64,000 nt of DNA from Adiantum capillus-veneris. Lineage: Eukaryota; Streptophyta; Polypodiopsida; Polypodiales; Pteridaceae. Both the position numbers and the translations under genes were made by a program. The stretch spans positions 48,340,244-48,404,243 of the forward strand of contig CM043942.1 of the NCBI GenBank assembly GCA_014529385.2, in the 5' to 3' direction. The notes under the pieces are model-generated. The model was not told the DNA's origin and searched no databases. It was given only the letters and a program-made list of their open reading frames with translations. Shown piece after piece: positions 1-11,913 of this stretch. Positions within the stretch are counted from its first letter, which is position 1. Each line of letters begins with the position of its first letter.

Positions 1-21
1 CTCTATCTTCTTCTTATATCC

Positions 22-82
<61 letters not shown>

Positions 83-130
83 AGAGAGAGAGAGCATTGC
101 GACGGCACAGTGGTAGCGAGGCGGTTGAGC
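1..130 (+). repeat. End of an LTR-like repeat with (GT)n(GA)n
   Basis: A (GT)n tract at about 25-73 is followed by a short (GA)n tract at about 79-94 and then by GCATTGCGACGGCAC. The same order (GT tract, GA tract, GCATTGCGATGGCAT) recurs at about 530-665. This is therefore probably the downstream end of another copy of the repeat at 254-700. It is cut off by the window edge. Confidence 0.5.
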
Positions 131-253
131 GTGGCACAACGGTAGCTCCCTCTTCTTCGCGGCAAGGAATCCTCCATGAAGGCGAGCGTAGGGTGGCTCG
201 CACACAGTGTACGGCAAGTCTCTTTTTTTGACACGTTCAATAGATGCACACAA

Positions 254-700
<447 letters not shown>

Positions 701-779
701 AGGACCACAACCCCCTCATCCAAGAGTTACACCTATGAATCAAGTGGGTTGTGAGCCATCTAGTACTTATTTGGATTGT

Positions 780-2395
780 GACGAGGACATAGATTCTCTT
801 GAGGAGTGCCCCAAGTACTACATGGAGGACCATTGGGGATAAATCAAACCCTTATATCAAGCTACTGCTCTAGCAGCAAGAGGCCAAAATATCAATAGTT
901 TTACTAGGAGACCACCTCTTCAGTGCTACAAATGTGGTGGACCACATCGAGTAGCTGAGTGTCCTATTAGAATGCAAAAGAATGCTATACTAATGCAAAA
1001 AAGTCAAGGGGGTGCATTGTGAATGCCAATACTCACTTGTAATCGTTGTGGCATAGATCATTTGATCGCACAATGTGTAAAGAATAAGGATGCAAGAGAG
1101 CTACACAAGACAAGCACAAAGCACACAGAGATGGAAAGCTTCTTCTTCTTCTACACAGAAAAGAGAGTACAAAATGACTAAGTGCTAAAGCTGAAAAGTA
1201 GCACATATGTACATGCGGTCACTAAGTGTGAACTCGCTAGAAGCGTACTAGGCTGGCACTATAAGTGTAGTCCAGCTGTAGAATCACTGGCAGAGATCCT
1301 CCGTGTCGGTCACCTAACGCGCCAGTGAGTAAATGCCGTAAGCGGCCAAGACCCGTAGTGGATGCCAGCTCAAGGTGTAGAGCTCGACATCTCAACACAA
1401 TGTCCTAACAATCCAAATACTCCAAATATCACACCACTGAACTTAATAGATATTATCAATGGGACACCACAAACTACAAACATAGCACCAGTAAATGCAC
1501 TCACACGGTCGATGCTCCAAAAGAAAAATTACATCCTCGAAGAGAGAGATGCTGCATCCATTGGCCGAGCGAAGAAGAAGAAAACACAAAGAAAGATATC
1601 CCTTAGTGCTTCTAGCTCAAAACCTAGTTCAAAGACTAACATAGGGACAAGAGAGGATCCTGTGTATATGAATGAATATGAGGATGACTCAGATTCGATA
1701 GAGACCACGGAGACCAAAATTGTTACTATAAAGGAAAAAGCCAGTGAGGAGAATCATGGGAGGGAATCGAGCGAAAACATTGCTAGGGAAAGCGTGAGGG
1801 AATTGCAATGGTCAGAAAAAGAGTATTCAAAGTTAATCCACCCAGTTGAAAACCCCAAGATAATCCACAAGGGATGAAAACTGAGAAATCCAAGAAAAAG
1901 ATCTGAACCTATCCAAACCCAGCAGCGGAAATTGAACGAGTCCAACAATTGAGGGGTTTGGTGGAAGAGACTCAACGAGAGCTAAAGCCTGAACCCAAGC
2001 ATATCAAGATGTCGGACACAGTGTTTCTCACACAAGCTCAACCTCACAAGAACCATAGGCCGTTAGCCATACCGTTATCATTCGGGAAGAGAGTGAGTTT
2101 AGAACTTAGGACATCTGAAAGTGGACATACACCTTTTCTACTGGAAAGAATGTTTGGTGAGGAAATGCCCGACCCCCTTGAGGAAGTGGAGATTCCATCT
2201 TCACCATTCTCTTGTCAGGGTCCTACGTCCCACAAGATGCCATTGAATGTTGCCAAGATGATGGATTTCATGTCCTCAGAAATCCGCACCACTAGCATAT
2301 CTAAGTTATACGGAGATCCAGAGTTATTCGTAGCACTTCGATCGCTTCTCAATGTGGAGAAGTACAGGCTGGGTTACCGCAATTTTCACATATGA
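780..2395 (+). pseudogene. Decayed retrotransposon gag with two zinc knuckles
   Basis: One reading frame runs from 780 to 1877 with several in-frame stops (TAA at 840, TGA near 1020, TAA near 1180). It encodes two CX2CX3HX4C knuckles: CYKCGGPHRVAEC near 927-965 and CNRCGIDHLIAQC near 1042-1080. This variant spacing is found in plant gypsy Gag proteins. The intact stretch 1362-1877 (171 aa) is polar and acidic, and 1949-2395 (148 aa) continues in another frame. I recognise no domain in these last two parts. The order LTR-like repeat, then Gag, fits an internally deleted gypsy element. What is seen is the knuckles and the shared frame; the element assignment is inference. Confidence 0.6.
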
Positions 2396-3600
2396 ACAGG
2401 CCTAACTCGGTAATGAATGATGAGGAACATTTAGCATCACCACCTGACCTGGAGGGACATGAATCTGTAGTTGAAATACCCGCCCGGGGGATTCACTATT
2501 AGTAATAGGGGGATGTCACCTGCGTGCATCCAAATTAGAGAAACCCCCTATGTACGATATCTTGCATGCTAGCCTACCCCCTACATATAGACAAGATATG
2601 GACATTATCGCAATGAGACATCCCCCCTCGAACGGATTTCATACGGAATGTAATGATCCACTATTTTATGCATACTAGTAACAAAACAATTTTAGAAGCA
2701 CATGCTTTTGCAAAAATATATGTTAAATTGCAAATGAACGGAAGTGTAGATTGTAGTGTGTTTTCATTTGAGAGAAAAAACCACTATGAAAAGAAACAAA
2801 TATAATGAATAACACATTAAAATAAACCAATCGATTCAATGTAATTTGTCAAAAAACGGACAACATTTCCCCTATAAACTGATACAAATCTCAATCTCGA
2901 AACAAACGATACTAGCCACCTACTCAGTAGGCTTCCCACATGGGATTTAAGGCACAGATGAAATGGATTGTTCTCTAAATAACAAATAATGGCATGCTCA
3001 TAAACAACCATAGAAAACTTCATTTATCAAATCAAAACACATTACTAAACAACCCATTAAAAGATTAAACTTTTTAAATAGAAACATTGCGCTTGAGAAC
3101 ACTTTTTGCATCAACCTTAAATGATAGATCTTATGTCTACTATCAATTATCAATTATTGAATAAACCATGATACATATCTTATACATAAGTATTTTTATA
3201 CAAGTACTCCTATCTAGGTATTGAGCAAAATACTAAGTCACATATGCTTCAAAGTGTAGTCATCCCTTATCTTTACCACTTGTATCTAGCAGACAAGCGG
3301 TGGCACTGTTATTGGGAGCAAGGGGCAATCAGATGTGATGTGGTAATGAAGGGCATGTCAATTGGTTGTGTGGAATGAGAGTGGCATGGATGGGTGGCAA
3401 TATGCTAACGTAATCTAGCATTGAGGCAAGCCATCAATCATGGAAACAAGTTGTGGACATAATGGAGGCATGCATGGCCATTGGTGTCCACAGCAGGCAA
3501 GGTGGTTGTATATGGGAAGCCTTGGACCCTTGCTAGAAAAAAAGGCAAGATAGAGGATGCACGTCCTAATAGATGATGCAAAGGGTGCCAATGCCAACCG
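2396..3600. other. AT-rich DNA without recognisable genes
   Basis: No coding similarity is seen. TAATAGGGGGA followed by TGTCACC near 2505-2519 resembles a polypurine tract and LTR start. It is paired with an inverted 10-bp copy (GGGGGATGTC at 2508-2517, GACATCCCCC at 2617-2626). Neither is strong enough to call an element. Confidence 0.4.
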
Positions 3601-3602
3601 CA

Positions 3603-3656
3603 GGAGAGGCAAAGGATTTGCCCACCGCACGGACCAGAGGCAAAGGATTTGCCCAC
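3603..3656. repeat. Short direct repeat, two units
   Basis: The block GAGGCAAAGGATTTGCCCACC occurs twice with a period of about 32-33 bp. This is a local tandem duplication in otherwise anonymous DNA. Confidence 0.8.
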
Positions 3657-3770
3657 CTACCATAATGGAAGACCCACATAACTAGCAGGAAGAACAAAAG
3701 CCAACAAACAAAGTACAAAGAGCACCCCTACACCCCCAAGTTCCAACATAACATTTAATTTCATTTCATC

Positions 3771-3772
<2 letters not shown>

Positions 3773-3817
<45 letters not shown>

Positions 3818-3818
3818 C
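3773..3818. repeat. (GT)n microsatellite running into GCGCGCGC
   Basis: A pure GT run passes directly into alternating GC. Both are Z-DNA-prone alternating purine-pyrimidine sequence. Confidence 0.9.
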
Positions 3819-3839
3819 CCAACCTTTTATTAAATGCTT

Positions 3840-4590
3840 CATTCCACATGTTTGCCGCTTAGTCTCTGCATTCGCGTCCAAACAGTCATAACAGACATCA
3901 CCTACATTAACATCAAGGCCAAGCACATGAGATGAGTTCCAAACGGCCAGAAGGATCGTAGAAGAAGCACTAGTAAGAATTTGGAGCCATACCAGATGTG
4001 CATCAACTGGAGGTGGAAATTCTTTTTTAGGTTTTGCTTGAGTGTCCTTTCTTGTTTTTCTCGATGTTTTTGGCATTTCTAAATTTTTTTTTGAAGGATA
4101 TCTTCCACTGATTTTGTCCTTGACACAATCATGTGCATCTATATGCATCAGGAATTGTGTTCTAGTGGGAACTGATGGCATAGGTCTAGCTTTCAAATTT
4201 CTAGTGTCTCTTTTTTGTCTATACCATTCCTGTCTTCTCGGTTTTTGGTTAGGAAAGTCAAAAGACTTTTCCAGCCCTCCTTTCATGAGTAGCTTAGCTC
4301 CAACATGTTTTTTTTTCCGACCCCGAATCATCTGAGGTAGCTGAGTGTTCTTCTAACTCATCTGTTGTATCATAGTAGAGTTCTGAAAAAACTTGTTGAG
4401 CTATTGTCAGTTTCTGTGTTAATCCAACTGAAAATCATATTATGATATCCATACGGTTTTCCATCCATCATCCTTACATGTTCCCGAGCTGCACTACTGT
4501 TAAACTTCGCACGTACATCTGGATGTAGTGGAAGAAGAGCCACATGTGAATGTGCCTCATCAGCTAGTTGTTGCTGCCACCACTCCTCCC
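3840..4590 (-). pseudogene. Decayed coding fragment, unknown protein
   Basis: Read on the minus strand, three consecutive frames each carry protein-like sequence: HSHVALLPLHPDVRAKFN (about 4570-4510), then QVFSELYYDTTDELEEHSA (about 4400-4340), then a lysine-rich stretch beginning RGRKKKHVGAKLLMKGG (4331 downward). The last frame change falls at a run of eight A residues, a typical slippage site. The open stretch 3657-4331 (224 aa) runs into the GT microsatellite, where it reads His-Thr repeats, so its C-terminal part is not coding. I do not recognise the family. It could be an old host exon cluster or an unknown mobile-element protein. Confidence 0.3.
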
Positions 4591-4689
4591 ATGAACAATA
4601 GCGATGATTTCCTCCCCCTTCACAAAACCCGAACCATTAGTGTAGACGGCTGAGACAGTTTCACTAAGTGGGAACGTTCTCTTAGGAGA

Positions 4690-5230
4690 CGGGCAGTGAA
4701 TTGTCAAGTAATTACTACGGTAATTACCATGGTAAACCCAAGGTATATAAATAGGGTCCATTACATTGTAATCGGGTTGGCATTTGGGTTAGCACAATCT
4801 GAGCATAGTCGGATTAGCATTTTGGAGGCATTTGTACTTGAGTTGTCAATCATTGGCAGTTGTTGTTGGGCTATACTCTAACTGTAAATCACATCATACT
4901 TATTGTAATCTTTCATCTGTAATTCCAATCACGGCAGATATTCCAGTTACACTTCCTCTGTATTCATTACTCTGAATCTAAATCTGAATATTATTCTCAG
5001 TACGTAGTCTGGTTCTCATTCCAGTAGATAAATTCCTGTTCAGTTTCTGATTCTCTGTCCAGTCGATTGTCTAAACTAATACATCATCAGTAGCCGAAAT
5101 CTTCTAACACTAGAATTAGCTATCTCAAGAGATCGGCTCCAGTTCTAATTAGCAAGGCAACATCACGATTCACCATGAAGAACCTCACAATTCACCATGA
5201 AGATCAAACTTTGAATTAGCTAATAATTAC
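4690..5230 (+). promoter_or_regulatory. LTR-like promoter block with TATA box
   Basis: A clear TATA box (GGTATATAAATAGGG, near 4740) is followed by about 450 bp rich in CAGT/ATTCCAG motifs. The block ends near a GAATTAGCTATCTCAAGAG segment. The composition and layout resemble the block at 54174-54660, which directly follows a polypurine tract. I infer the U3-R-U5 part of an LTR; no polypurine tract or TSD was found here. Confidence 0.4.
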
Positions 5231-5298
5231 ATGTTCATTCTCGTGACCTGATTCTACCACCCATAATTGTTTTTGTCATCCCTTAAGCACACAGCCGT

Positions 5299-5811
5299 GT
5301 GCCCTGCATATGCACTGCTAAATTAGTGAAGAGAACAGGACCATTAATTTTGAATTTTTCAACCAATGATATTCATTCAGGTGATTTCCTAGGCTTACTG
5401 TACAGAACAGGAATGGGACGGTGTTCACAAAAGGATCTGACAGAGAGCTTTGCTGATGGTGCTGGTCATCGCCGCATAATTCAGGTTTGGTCACACCTCT
5501 ATAAAGTCTTATCAAAGTAAAGCAAATGTGGTTTGAATGTGTGCTTGGGACAGTGCATGCACTGTGGTCGCCGTTACTGTGTGCATGCACTGTGGCCGCC
5601 GTTACTCTGCGCGGAAGCTTCCTTCCAGTTTCCTAGGGCTAGCCCAATAGAGGGGTCACAGTCACATGGCTTCTTGCACTCAATTGCTTTGCAAGAGCCA
5701 TCTGCTGCCCAATCAAATCTCTTGGGCAAAAATACCACAGAATTTGTTGAAGGACCGTCTAAGAACGATGCAAATTCCACCAAAAACAATGAACTGAGGG
5801 GTGTCTTTTAA
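5299..5811. other. Possible decayed exons, strand unresolved
   Basis: Both strands are open over two blocks. On the plus strand 5299-5480 reads into GMGRCSQKDLTESFADGAG and ends at a donor-like CAG/GTTTGG, and 5610-5810 ends at a stop. On the minus strand 5789-5600 gives a cysteine-containing stretch with CKAIECKKPCDCDP. Neither matches a family I know. A 27-bp tandem duplication (GTGCATGCACTGTGG...) at about 5554-5608 interrupts the block. Treat it as weak coding evidence only. Confidence 0.2.
5554..5608. repeat. 27-bp tandem duplication
   Basis: GTGCATGCACTGTGGTCGCC and GTGCATGCACTGTGGCCGCC occur back to back, differing at single positions. The unit begins with the palindrome TGCATGCA. Confidence 0.85.
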
Positions 5812-6124
5812 AATTTTCTTTTTGCCTCCCAAGCAGCGTTTCCTGCAGTCCCTGCGGTGGTCTAAATGTATCCACTATGGGATGTGTTGCCTTTGTTTTC
5901 AAACACAGTCTGGGGAGAAATCTCCAACATTGTGGTTTTAGAGAAGCACATGGGTGGCTCTGTCAAAAATTAGGGGGGCGCTAGGGAGGCTTTGAAACTT
6001 TGGATAAGTGGGTGACACCAATAGCTGTAAGTAATCTCTAATGGTTCATTTGCAGATGCAGCGACCTCCACCTTTGTTAGAAAAAACACAACAAAGCACC
6101 AGTACCCCCTTGCATACAGAGCTA

Positions 6125-6247
6125 GTGGTGGAATTTACTTTTGATCTTCTCTTGCTCCCTTTGCCATTGTTTTTGAAGTCGTTCACGCTCGGCCTGCTCT
6201 TTTGCTTCGTGCTCCCTAAAGTATTTTCCTCCAGTTTCACAGACAGT
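6125..6247 (-). pseudogene. Charged helical coding fragment, unknown
   Basis: The minus strand reads CETGGKYFREHEAKEQAERE followed by RLQKQWQREQEKIK. This is a highly charged alpha-helical or coiled-coil segment with strong protein character. It is not a low-complexity artefact of a microsatellite. No start or stop context supports an intact gene, and I cannot name the family. It may be one exon of a decayed host gene spanning 5.3-6.7 kb. Confidence 0.3.
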
Positions 6248-6433
6248 AATCCACTCTCAAATTCATGTAGACAGGCCGTTGATTTAGGGTAGATGATGGA
6301 CCGTCATTGGCGGTGCGGGGCGGGGCTGGGCTGTAGATTCAGATGTGGGGCAGGGCGGGACGAGAGGGGAAACAAGGAGATCGAAGAGGACGCAGGCCTG
6401 TGCAGAGTTACAAGCTAGGGCAGAGTTACGAGC

Positions 6434-6468
<35 letters not shown>
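6434..6468. repeat. (GA)n microsatellite
   Basis: Pure GA run of about 35 bp. Confidence 0.95.
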
Positions 6469-6470
<2 letters not shown>

Positions 6471-6555
6471 GTTACTTGAGCCATGTAGAGTTCTAGGGTC
6501 TACAGAGTGCGTCGTTGCTTGCACGTTGTTGACCATGGTGTCATTGCTTGCGTCG

Positions 6556-6727
6556 TTGTAAATGGTATGGGCATGCCTCCGCCATATTTGGGCAAGAAAA
6601 ACCCCCCATCCAAAAGCATACTCAAAATGGCGTCGAGCTGGTTGCCAACAAAGACATGGCCTTTAGCTCCATTTGGCAATGTGTATGCAGTGTTGCTGCC
6701 ATTTCCTAGTCTCAGCACATAGCTCAC
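6556..6727 (-). other. Short open frame, unknown
   Basis: The minus strand gives about 57 residues of ordinary-looking protein, including YTLPNGAKGHVFVGNQLDAI and MLLDGGFFLPKYGGGMPIP. No domain is recognised. It lies just upstream of the long LTR or leader and could be a host or element exon remnant. Confidence 0.2.
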
Positions 6728-7123
6728 AAGGGACGAGTGTGAGGACCTTAGTTAGGGGATATGTAAGAGGAAATCCTTCAACTATTTAATACATAAGTCA
6801 ATGTAAGGTTTCCAATTTCTGAAACCTAATATGATTATTGAAAAGCAAGGTAGAATTGTCCGACCATGGCAAATATTGGTATTTTTGGAATCTTAAGCAC
6901 AGCAAACCCCGGGCTAGAAATTTTCAGCATTGAATTCCGATAAAAACTGGCATAGTTATGACCCCTGGAAGTTTACACTGTGAATTGAGTAAAATAGGTA
7001 AAATTGAAGGGTTGCAGTAATCATTTAAGCATAGACTTTATTAAAGTCCTCCTAGATATTTACAAGATATTTACCAATTAAGCAAAAATAGGTCAAAGTA
7101 TAGCAGAATTGATATTTTAAACG

Positions 7124-7160
7124 CTGGCAGGTAATGGGAGGGTCATCACTGACCTGCCAG
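7124..7160. repeat. Perfect 9-bp inverted repeat upstream of TATA box
   Basis: CTGGCAGGT (7124-7132) and ACCTGCCAG (7152-7160) are separated by 19 nt. It lies about 105 bp upstream of the TATA box of long LTR A, the right place for a U3 enhancer or protein-binding palindrome. Function is inferred. Confidence 0.6.
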
Positions 7161-7263
7161 GGACTCATTTAGCAGCAGGGGGCGTTTTCTGACTTGTTGG
7201 GGGCTGCTTGAACTTCAAGCAACTGCCTTTTTCAGCCGGTGAGAGCTTATGAGTGCCAGAAAA

Positions 7264-7276
7264 CTATAAATAGGAT
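7264..7276 (+). promoter_or_regulatory. TATA box of long LTR A
   Basis: ACTATAAATAGGA lies at the same relative place as GCTATAAAAAGGC near 17317 in the related block. A CT-rich stretch of the kind expected at a transcription start follows about 45-60 bp downstream. Confidence 0.6.
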
Positions 7277-7739
7277 CCCTAGCTTCACATTTTACGGAGA
7301 CTCGGAGCCTTGACACACTCTCTCTCCTCTAGAGAGACCGCTATGCAGAAATCATTAGAGATTAATCTCTAATTGATTAACCTAAATGGTAATTAGTTTA
7401 ATCTTTCTTAATTAGCAAGGTTAGATTAAGCTATTTTGTTAATAAATCAAAGATTAGGCCTATGTATGCTCCTCAAATCTCTCTTAATTAAGTAATCTCT
7501 GCTGATTATTATAATTAAGCTTAGTAATACTAAGCTAATTAATTATCCTATCATATTAGGACTGAAATTAGCCAAATTAACCATGAATTAATGGTATATT
7601 AATTAAGCTTAGATTAAGTTGAGGTAATTATCAGAGTTGAACTAGACAGTCATTAAGCTAGGAAAATTATCCAATAATTTTCTGAGAAGTTTTCCTAATT
7701 AATTAGGCATAATTACTCTATTTTTCAGCAATTTTAATA

Positions 7740-10040
7740 GGTGAAACTAGTAAATGAATTTCAAATGATGTGATATATTTATCAGTTGTTAATTAGGTGG
7801 TAAAGAACTCATGATAATTAGGAGAAGCTCAGAAAATTAATCTAGCTAGTTAATTTAGCAGAATTACTCTGTTTTTTGAGTAGTTTAAATAGGGGAAATT
7901 AGTAAATGGATTTTAAATGTTGTGATATATTTATCAGTGGTTAATTAAGCTCTCAAAAATCCGTGATAATTAGGAGAAGCTCACAAAATCAATATAGCTA
8001 ATTAATTTAGAAGAATTACTCTGTTTTTTGAGTAATTTAAATAGGGGAAATTAGTAAATGGATTTTAAATGTTGTGATATATTTATTAGTGGTTAATTAG
8101 ATGATCGAAAACCCGTGATAATTAGGAGAAGCTCACAAAATTAATCTAGCTAATTAATTTAGCAGAATTACTCTATTTTTTAAGTAATTGAAATAGGGAA
8201 AATTAGTAAATTGAGTTAAAATATTGTGATATATTTATCAGTGGTTAAGTAGGTGTTCAAAAACTCGTGATAATTAGTAGAAGCTCAGAGAATTAATCAA
8301 GATCATTAATTTAGCAGAATTACTCTGTTTTTTGAGTAATTTAAATAGGGGAAATTAGTAAATGGATTTCAAATGTTGTGATATATTTATCAGTGGTTAA
8401 TAAGGTGCTCAAAAACCCGTGATAATTAGGATAATCTCACAAAATCAATCTAGCTAATTAATGTAGAAGAATTAATCTATTTTTTGAGTAATTTAAATAG
8501 GGGAAATTAGTAAATGGAATTCAAATGTTTTGATATATTTTTCAGTGGTTAATTAGGTGTTCAAGAACTCATGATAATTAAGAGAAGCTTAGAAAATTAA
8601 TTTAACTAATTAATTCAGCAGAATTACTCTGTTTTTTGAGTAATTTAAATAAGGGAAATTAGTAAATGGATTTCAAATGTTGTGATATATTTATTAGTGG
8701 TTAATTAAGTGCTCAAGAACCCGTGATAATTAGGAGAAGCTCAGAAAATCAATCTAGCTAATTAATTTAGCAAAATTACTCTGTTTTTTGAGTAATTTAA
8801 ATAGGAGAAATTAGTAAATTGAATTCAAATGCTGTGATATATTTATCAGTGGTTAATTAGGTGTTCAAAAACCCGTGATAATTAGGATAATTTCAAAAAA
8901 TTAATCTAGATAATTAATTTGAAAGAATTACTCTATGTTTTTTAGTAATTTAAATAGGGGAAATTAGTAAATGGAATTAAAATGGTGTGATATATTTATC
9001 AGTGGTTAATTAGGTGTTCAAAAACCTGTGATAGTTAGGAGAAGCTCAGAAAATTAATCTAGCTAATTAAGTTAGCAAACATAATCTGTTATTTGAGTAA
9101 TTTAAATAAGGGAAATTAGTAAATGGAATTCAAATGTTGTGATAGATTTATTAGTGCTTAATTAGGTGTTCAAAAACCCGTGATAATTAGGAGAAGCTGA
9201 GAAAATTAATCTAGCTAATTAAGTTAGCAAAAATACTCTGTTATTTGAGTAATTTAAATAGGGGAAATTAGTAAATAGATTTCAAATGTTGTGATATATT
9301 TAGCAGTGGTTGATTAGGTGTTTAATAAACTCATATAATTAGTAGAAGCTCAAAAAATTAATCTAGTTAATTAATTTAGCAAAAATACTCTATTTGTTGA
9401 GTAATTTAAATAGGGGAAATTAGTAAATAGAATTCAAATGTTGTGATATATTTATCAGTGGATAAATAGGTGGTCAAAAACCTGTGAAAAATAGGACAAG
9501 CTCAAAAAATTAATGTAGCTAATTAATTTAGTAGAAAAACTCTGTTTTTTGAGTAATTTAAATCAGGGAAATTATTAAATCATGTTATATGATTACATGC
9601 TATTTATCAGAGCTATAGTATAGAGTAAAAAGGCCGTGAAAATTATGCTGAGGTTATAAAATTAGTATAGATATTTATCTAAGTCAAATTACACTATTTT
9701 TAGCTAAAAACTAAAGAGGGAAATTAGTAAATCATGTTTTATAATTACATGCTATTTATCAGAGCTGTATTATAGGGTAAAAAGGTGGTGATAATTATAT
9801 CAGGGTTAGAAAAGTAGTATAGATATTTATCTAAGTCAAAATATACTAATTCTGGTGGAAATTTCAAGGGGGAAATTTGTAAATCATGCTATATGATTAC
9901 ATTCTATTTATCACAGTTAGCTTACATAATAGATAGGCCGTGATAAATATGTTAAGGTTAAAAAAGTAGTATAAGTATTTATTTAAGTTAAATTATCCTA
10001 ATTTTATCTGAAAATTGAAGATGGAAATTATATAAGTAAG
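7740..10040. repeat. Tandem array, ~152-bp AT-rich unit, about 15 copies
   Basis: Successive units start at about 7740, 7893, 8045, 8197 and 8349, then roughly every 152 bp. Each contains GGGAAATTAGTAAATGG, TGTGATATATTTATCAGTGG, CGTGATAATTAGGAGAAGCT and TTACTCTGTTTTTTGAGTAA. The units from about 7893 to 9560 are very alike. Those after 9560 are diverged, which suggests recent expansion of the 5' part. Homologous but different units occur in the related block at 17780-18480, about five copies. Confidence 0.85.
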
Positions 10041-10571
10041 TTGGAAAATAATAAGATAATTATCAGAGGTCAAAAATATCCTTATCTACTTGTGGTAATT
10101 ATACCATAGTTAATTAGTGAGGTTAGTAAATCATAATTGACCAAAAGTCTCATTTTGAGCAAATGATTAATTAAACTAAATAGACTTTGTGATTAAAATT
10201 TTTTAGAAAAATTATAGTAAGTGCAAACCTATGATATCAGGTTAAGAAAATGAAATCTTTAAGAGAAATTAAATACAATAAATATTAAGCCCAAAATAAG
10301 TAAATTATTAGCTTAAAACTTGATAGGAAAATTAGGAAAAAGATATAGAAAATTATAAGAAAGTTAGGAGAGCTTAGAAAACCCTTAGGGAAGCGGTGGA
10401 AGAAGTTATCATGCTTATATAGACAAATAAAAAATTACTAGGTCAAGAATTTATCAATTACGACTATAAATTTAACCTTGGATGGGTTACGGTTGAGAAT
10501 ACAAAGGTTAAGTCTAGATTTTGAATTATTTCCCTAATGATAAGACGTCCTTTTTATAAGGATAAGAAGTT

Positions 10572-10757
10572 ATGGCATCAAAAAGAACTCGAGAAAATCC
10601 TACATCTGATGATGAGGAAGTAGCTCCAAAACAAACTAGAGCGTCGCACGACGACGAAGCCGGGCCTAGTAGTAGGCCTACGGAGGAGAGTCTTCAGGCG
10701 CCAGCACAGCAGCAGATGGCCAATCAATCCCAGGTGGGTGTCCCATTGTTCAATTAA
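10572..10757 (+). CDS. Small acidic/basic ORF, possible first exon in the long LTR
   Basis: A 61-codon frame begins MASKRTRENPTSDDEEVAPK. It has a basic nuclear-localisation-like start, an acidic DDEE patch, and a Gln/Pro-rich end. The codons reading QSQ meet CAG/GTGGGT near 10731, a good splice donor, so the last residues before the stop may be intron. The related block at 18880-19015 keeps the same DDEE/PK/HD-EAG pattern and the same Gln-Ser-Gln/GTGAGT donor, but has a frameshift and has lost the ATG. Conservation of frame and donor suggests a real coding exon of the element. The function is unknown. Confidence 0.4.
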   Translation: MASKRTRENPTSDDEEVAPKQTRASHDDEAGPSSRPTEESLQAPAQQQMANQSQVGVPLFN

Positions 10758-11640
10758 GTCTTTAATTAGTTTAAGTTATTTTATAAGTTAGCATTGCATA
10801 GGTAAGAAGGATAAACTGGCTGAAAACGGAAGGTAACTTCCAACGTGCATTTGTTTATAATATAGGAAAGAATTGTTTGGGTTAAAACTGGTTGAATTAG
10901 GAAAGATATGTTTGATCATCCTTAAGACAGCTTGTCTCAAGACACCTCCGACTCGTTGATATAAATTGATGATAATGATTGTCTTTCTAGCCACGGTTAA
11001 GTCGGTTACCCCCATGAACGATGAGTTTCTACTCCGTGCCATGTCTTGATGTTTCTACATAAGTTAGGATACCGTTTTTATCCTAGGGGAGCCGCCCGGT
11101 TGTATGGGCAACTGGTTTGGTGTATGGGCACCCGGAACCTTGGGTGGGGGTTTATTCCACTCCGGATTTGAACAAGGAATGGGTGTCGTTTTTCACCCTT
11201 AAGTGGTCTTGAGACAAGACGAGTACTGTTCATGGTTATTATGGATAATGTTTTGATTGACAGTACCCTGTCTTAAGTTTAAAGATGTCTGTTTGCTAAA
11301 AGAATGCTTTCAATGCTGTCTTCAAGAATTACCGTGATGGAACGTTAAAAGAAATCATTATTTTAAATGTTTAAAACAATGTGATAATAAGATAAACGAA
11401 TCTTGTGTGAGTGCGGGGTGGTAAGTGGGGATTGACTAAGGTTGTCAATCATGGAAGGGTGGACTGATTAGTCAGGTAACTATCCATTCCCGCGCACTAA
11501 AACGTTTTAGAAACTACTCACTTGGAAGAGGAATCCACCAACGGCTGTGCCCTCACATATGTTAGGGGGGGAAAAGCGTTGGCTAAGGAAACCATAATCT
11601 GAATGATGAAGTTATAGGGCCGGAATATGAATTTTTTTTT
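10758..11640 (+). other. Conserved non-coding part of long LTR A
   Basis: No ORF is seen. Segments strongly conserved with 19060-19920 include TTATCCTAGGGGAG, CGCCCGGTTGTATGGGCAAC, GTGAGTGCGGGGTGGTAAG and GAGTCCACCAAC-like sequence. A stem ATTGAC(TAAGGTT)GTCAAT lies near 11430-11450. Conservation above that of the flanking AT-rich DNA points to regulatory or structural RNA constraint. Confidence 0.5.
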
Positions 11641-11913
11641 GTAGGCCGTTTGAATACATTGTCCCATTTTCGCTGCGAGACAGGACTAGATCTGCTTCTA
11701 AGGCTATAGACCCAAGCCATTGTCAGTGGTAAAGGTCTATTCCTTGGATTTTTCTTGTTTAGAGACTCCGATTTTTATAAGTCCTAGAGACCTGTCAAGG
11801 ATTCCATCCCGATCTTGGTGTAGTCAGGGTTGGGGACATTACAGTCAACTTGATGATACATAAGCGTATCACATGACTGAGGCCCCCCCACTCTGGAGAT
11901 ACACGAGAGGGAA

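Larger units (their letters stand above)
6738..11847 (+). mobile_element. Very long LTR (or leader) A with internal tandem array
   Basis: From about 7100 to 11847 this block shares its architecture and several well-conserved segments with 17197-20132. The shared order is TATA box, AT-rich leader, tandem ~150-bp units, an acidic exon-like ORF ending at CAG/GTGGGT, a block with CGCCCGGTTGTATGGGCAAC, and a block with GAGTGCGGGGTGGTAAGTGG. The related block ends at a tRNA-iMet-type primer site. Here the equivalent position (ACTTGATGATACATAAGC, 11848-11865) is a degraded version. I therefore interpret both as giant LTRs of one retrotransposon family. The 5' end (TGTGAGG at 6738) is a guess. It could instead be a long spliced 5' leader. 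Confidence 0.45.

Noticed and set aside
4042-4335. 97-codon plus-strand frame
   Set aside because: It is the antisense of the lysine-rich minus-strand fragment and reads as Phe/Leu-rich shadow sequence.
7740-10040. CRISPR-like regular repeats
   Set aside because: The whole 152-bp unit repeats with no unique spacers, and the context is a eukaryotic retroelement.
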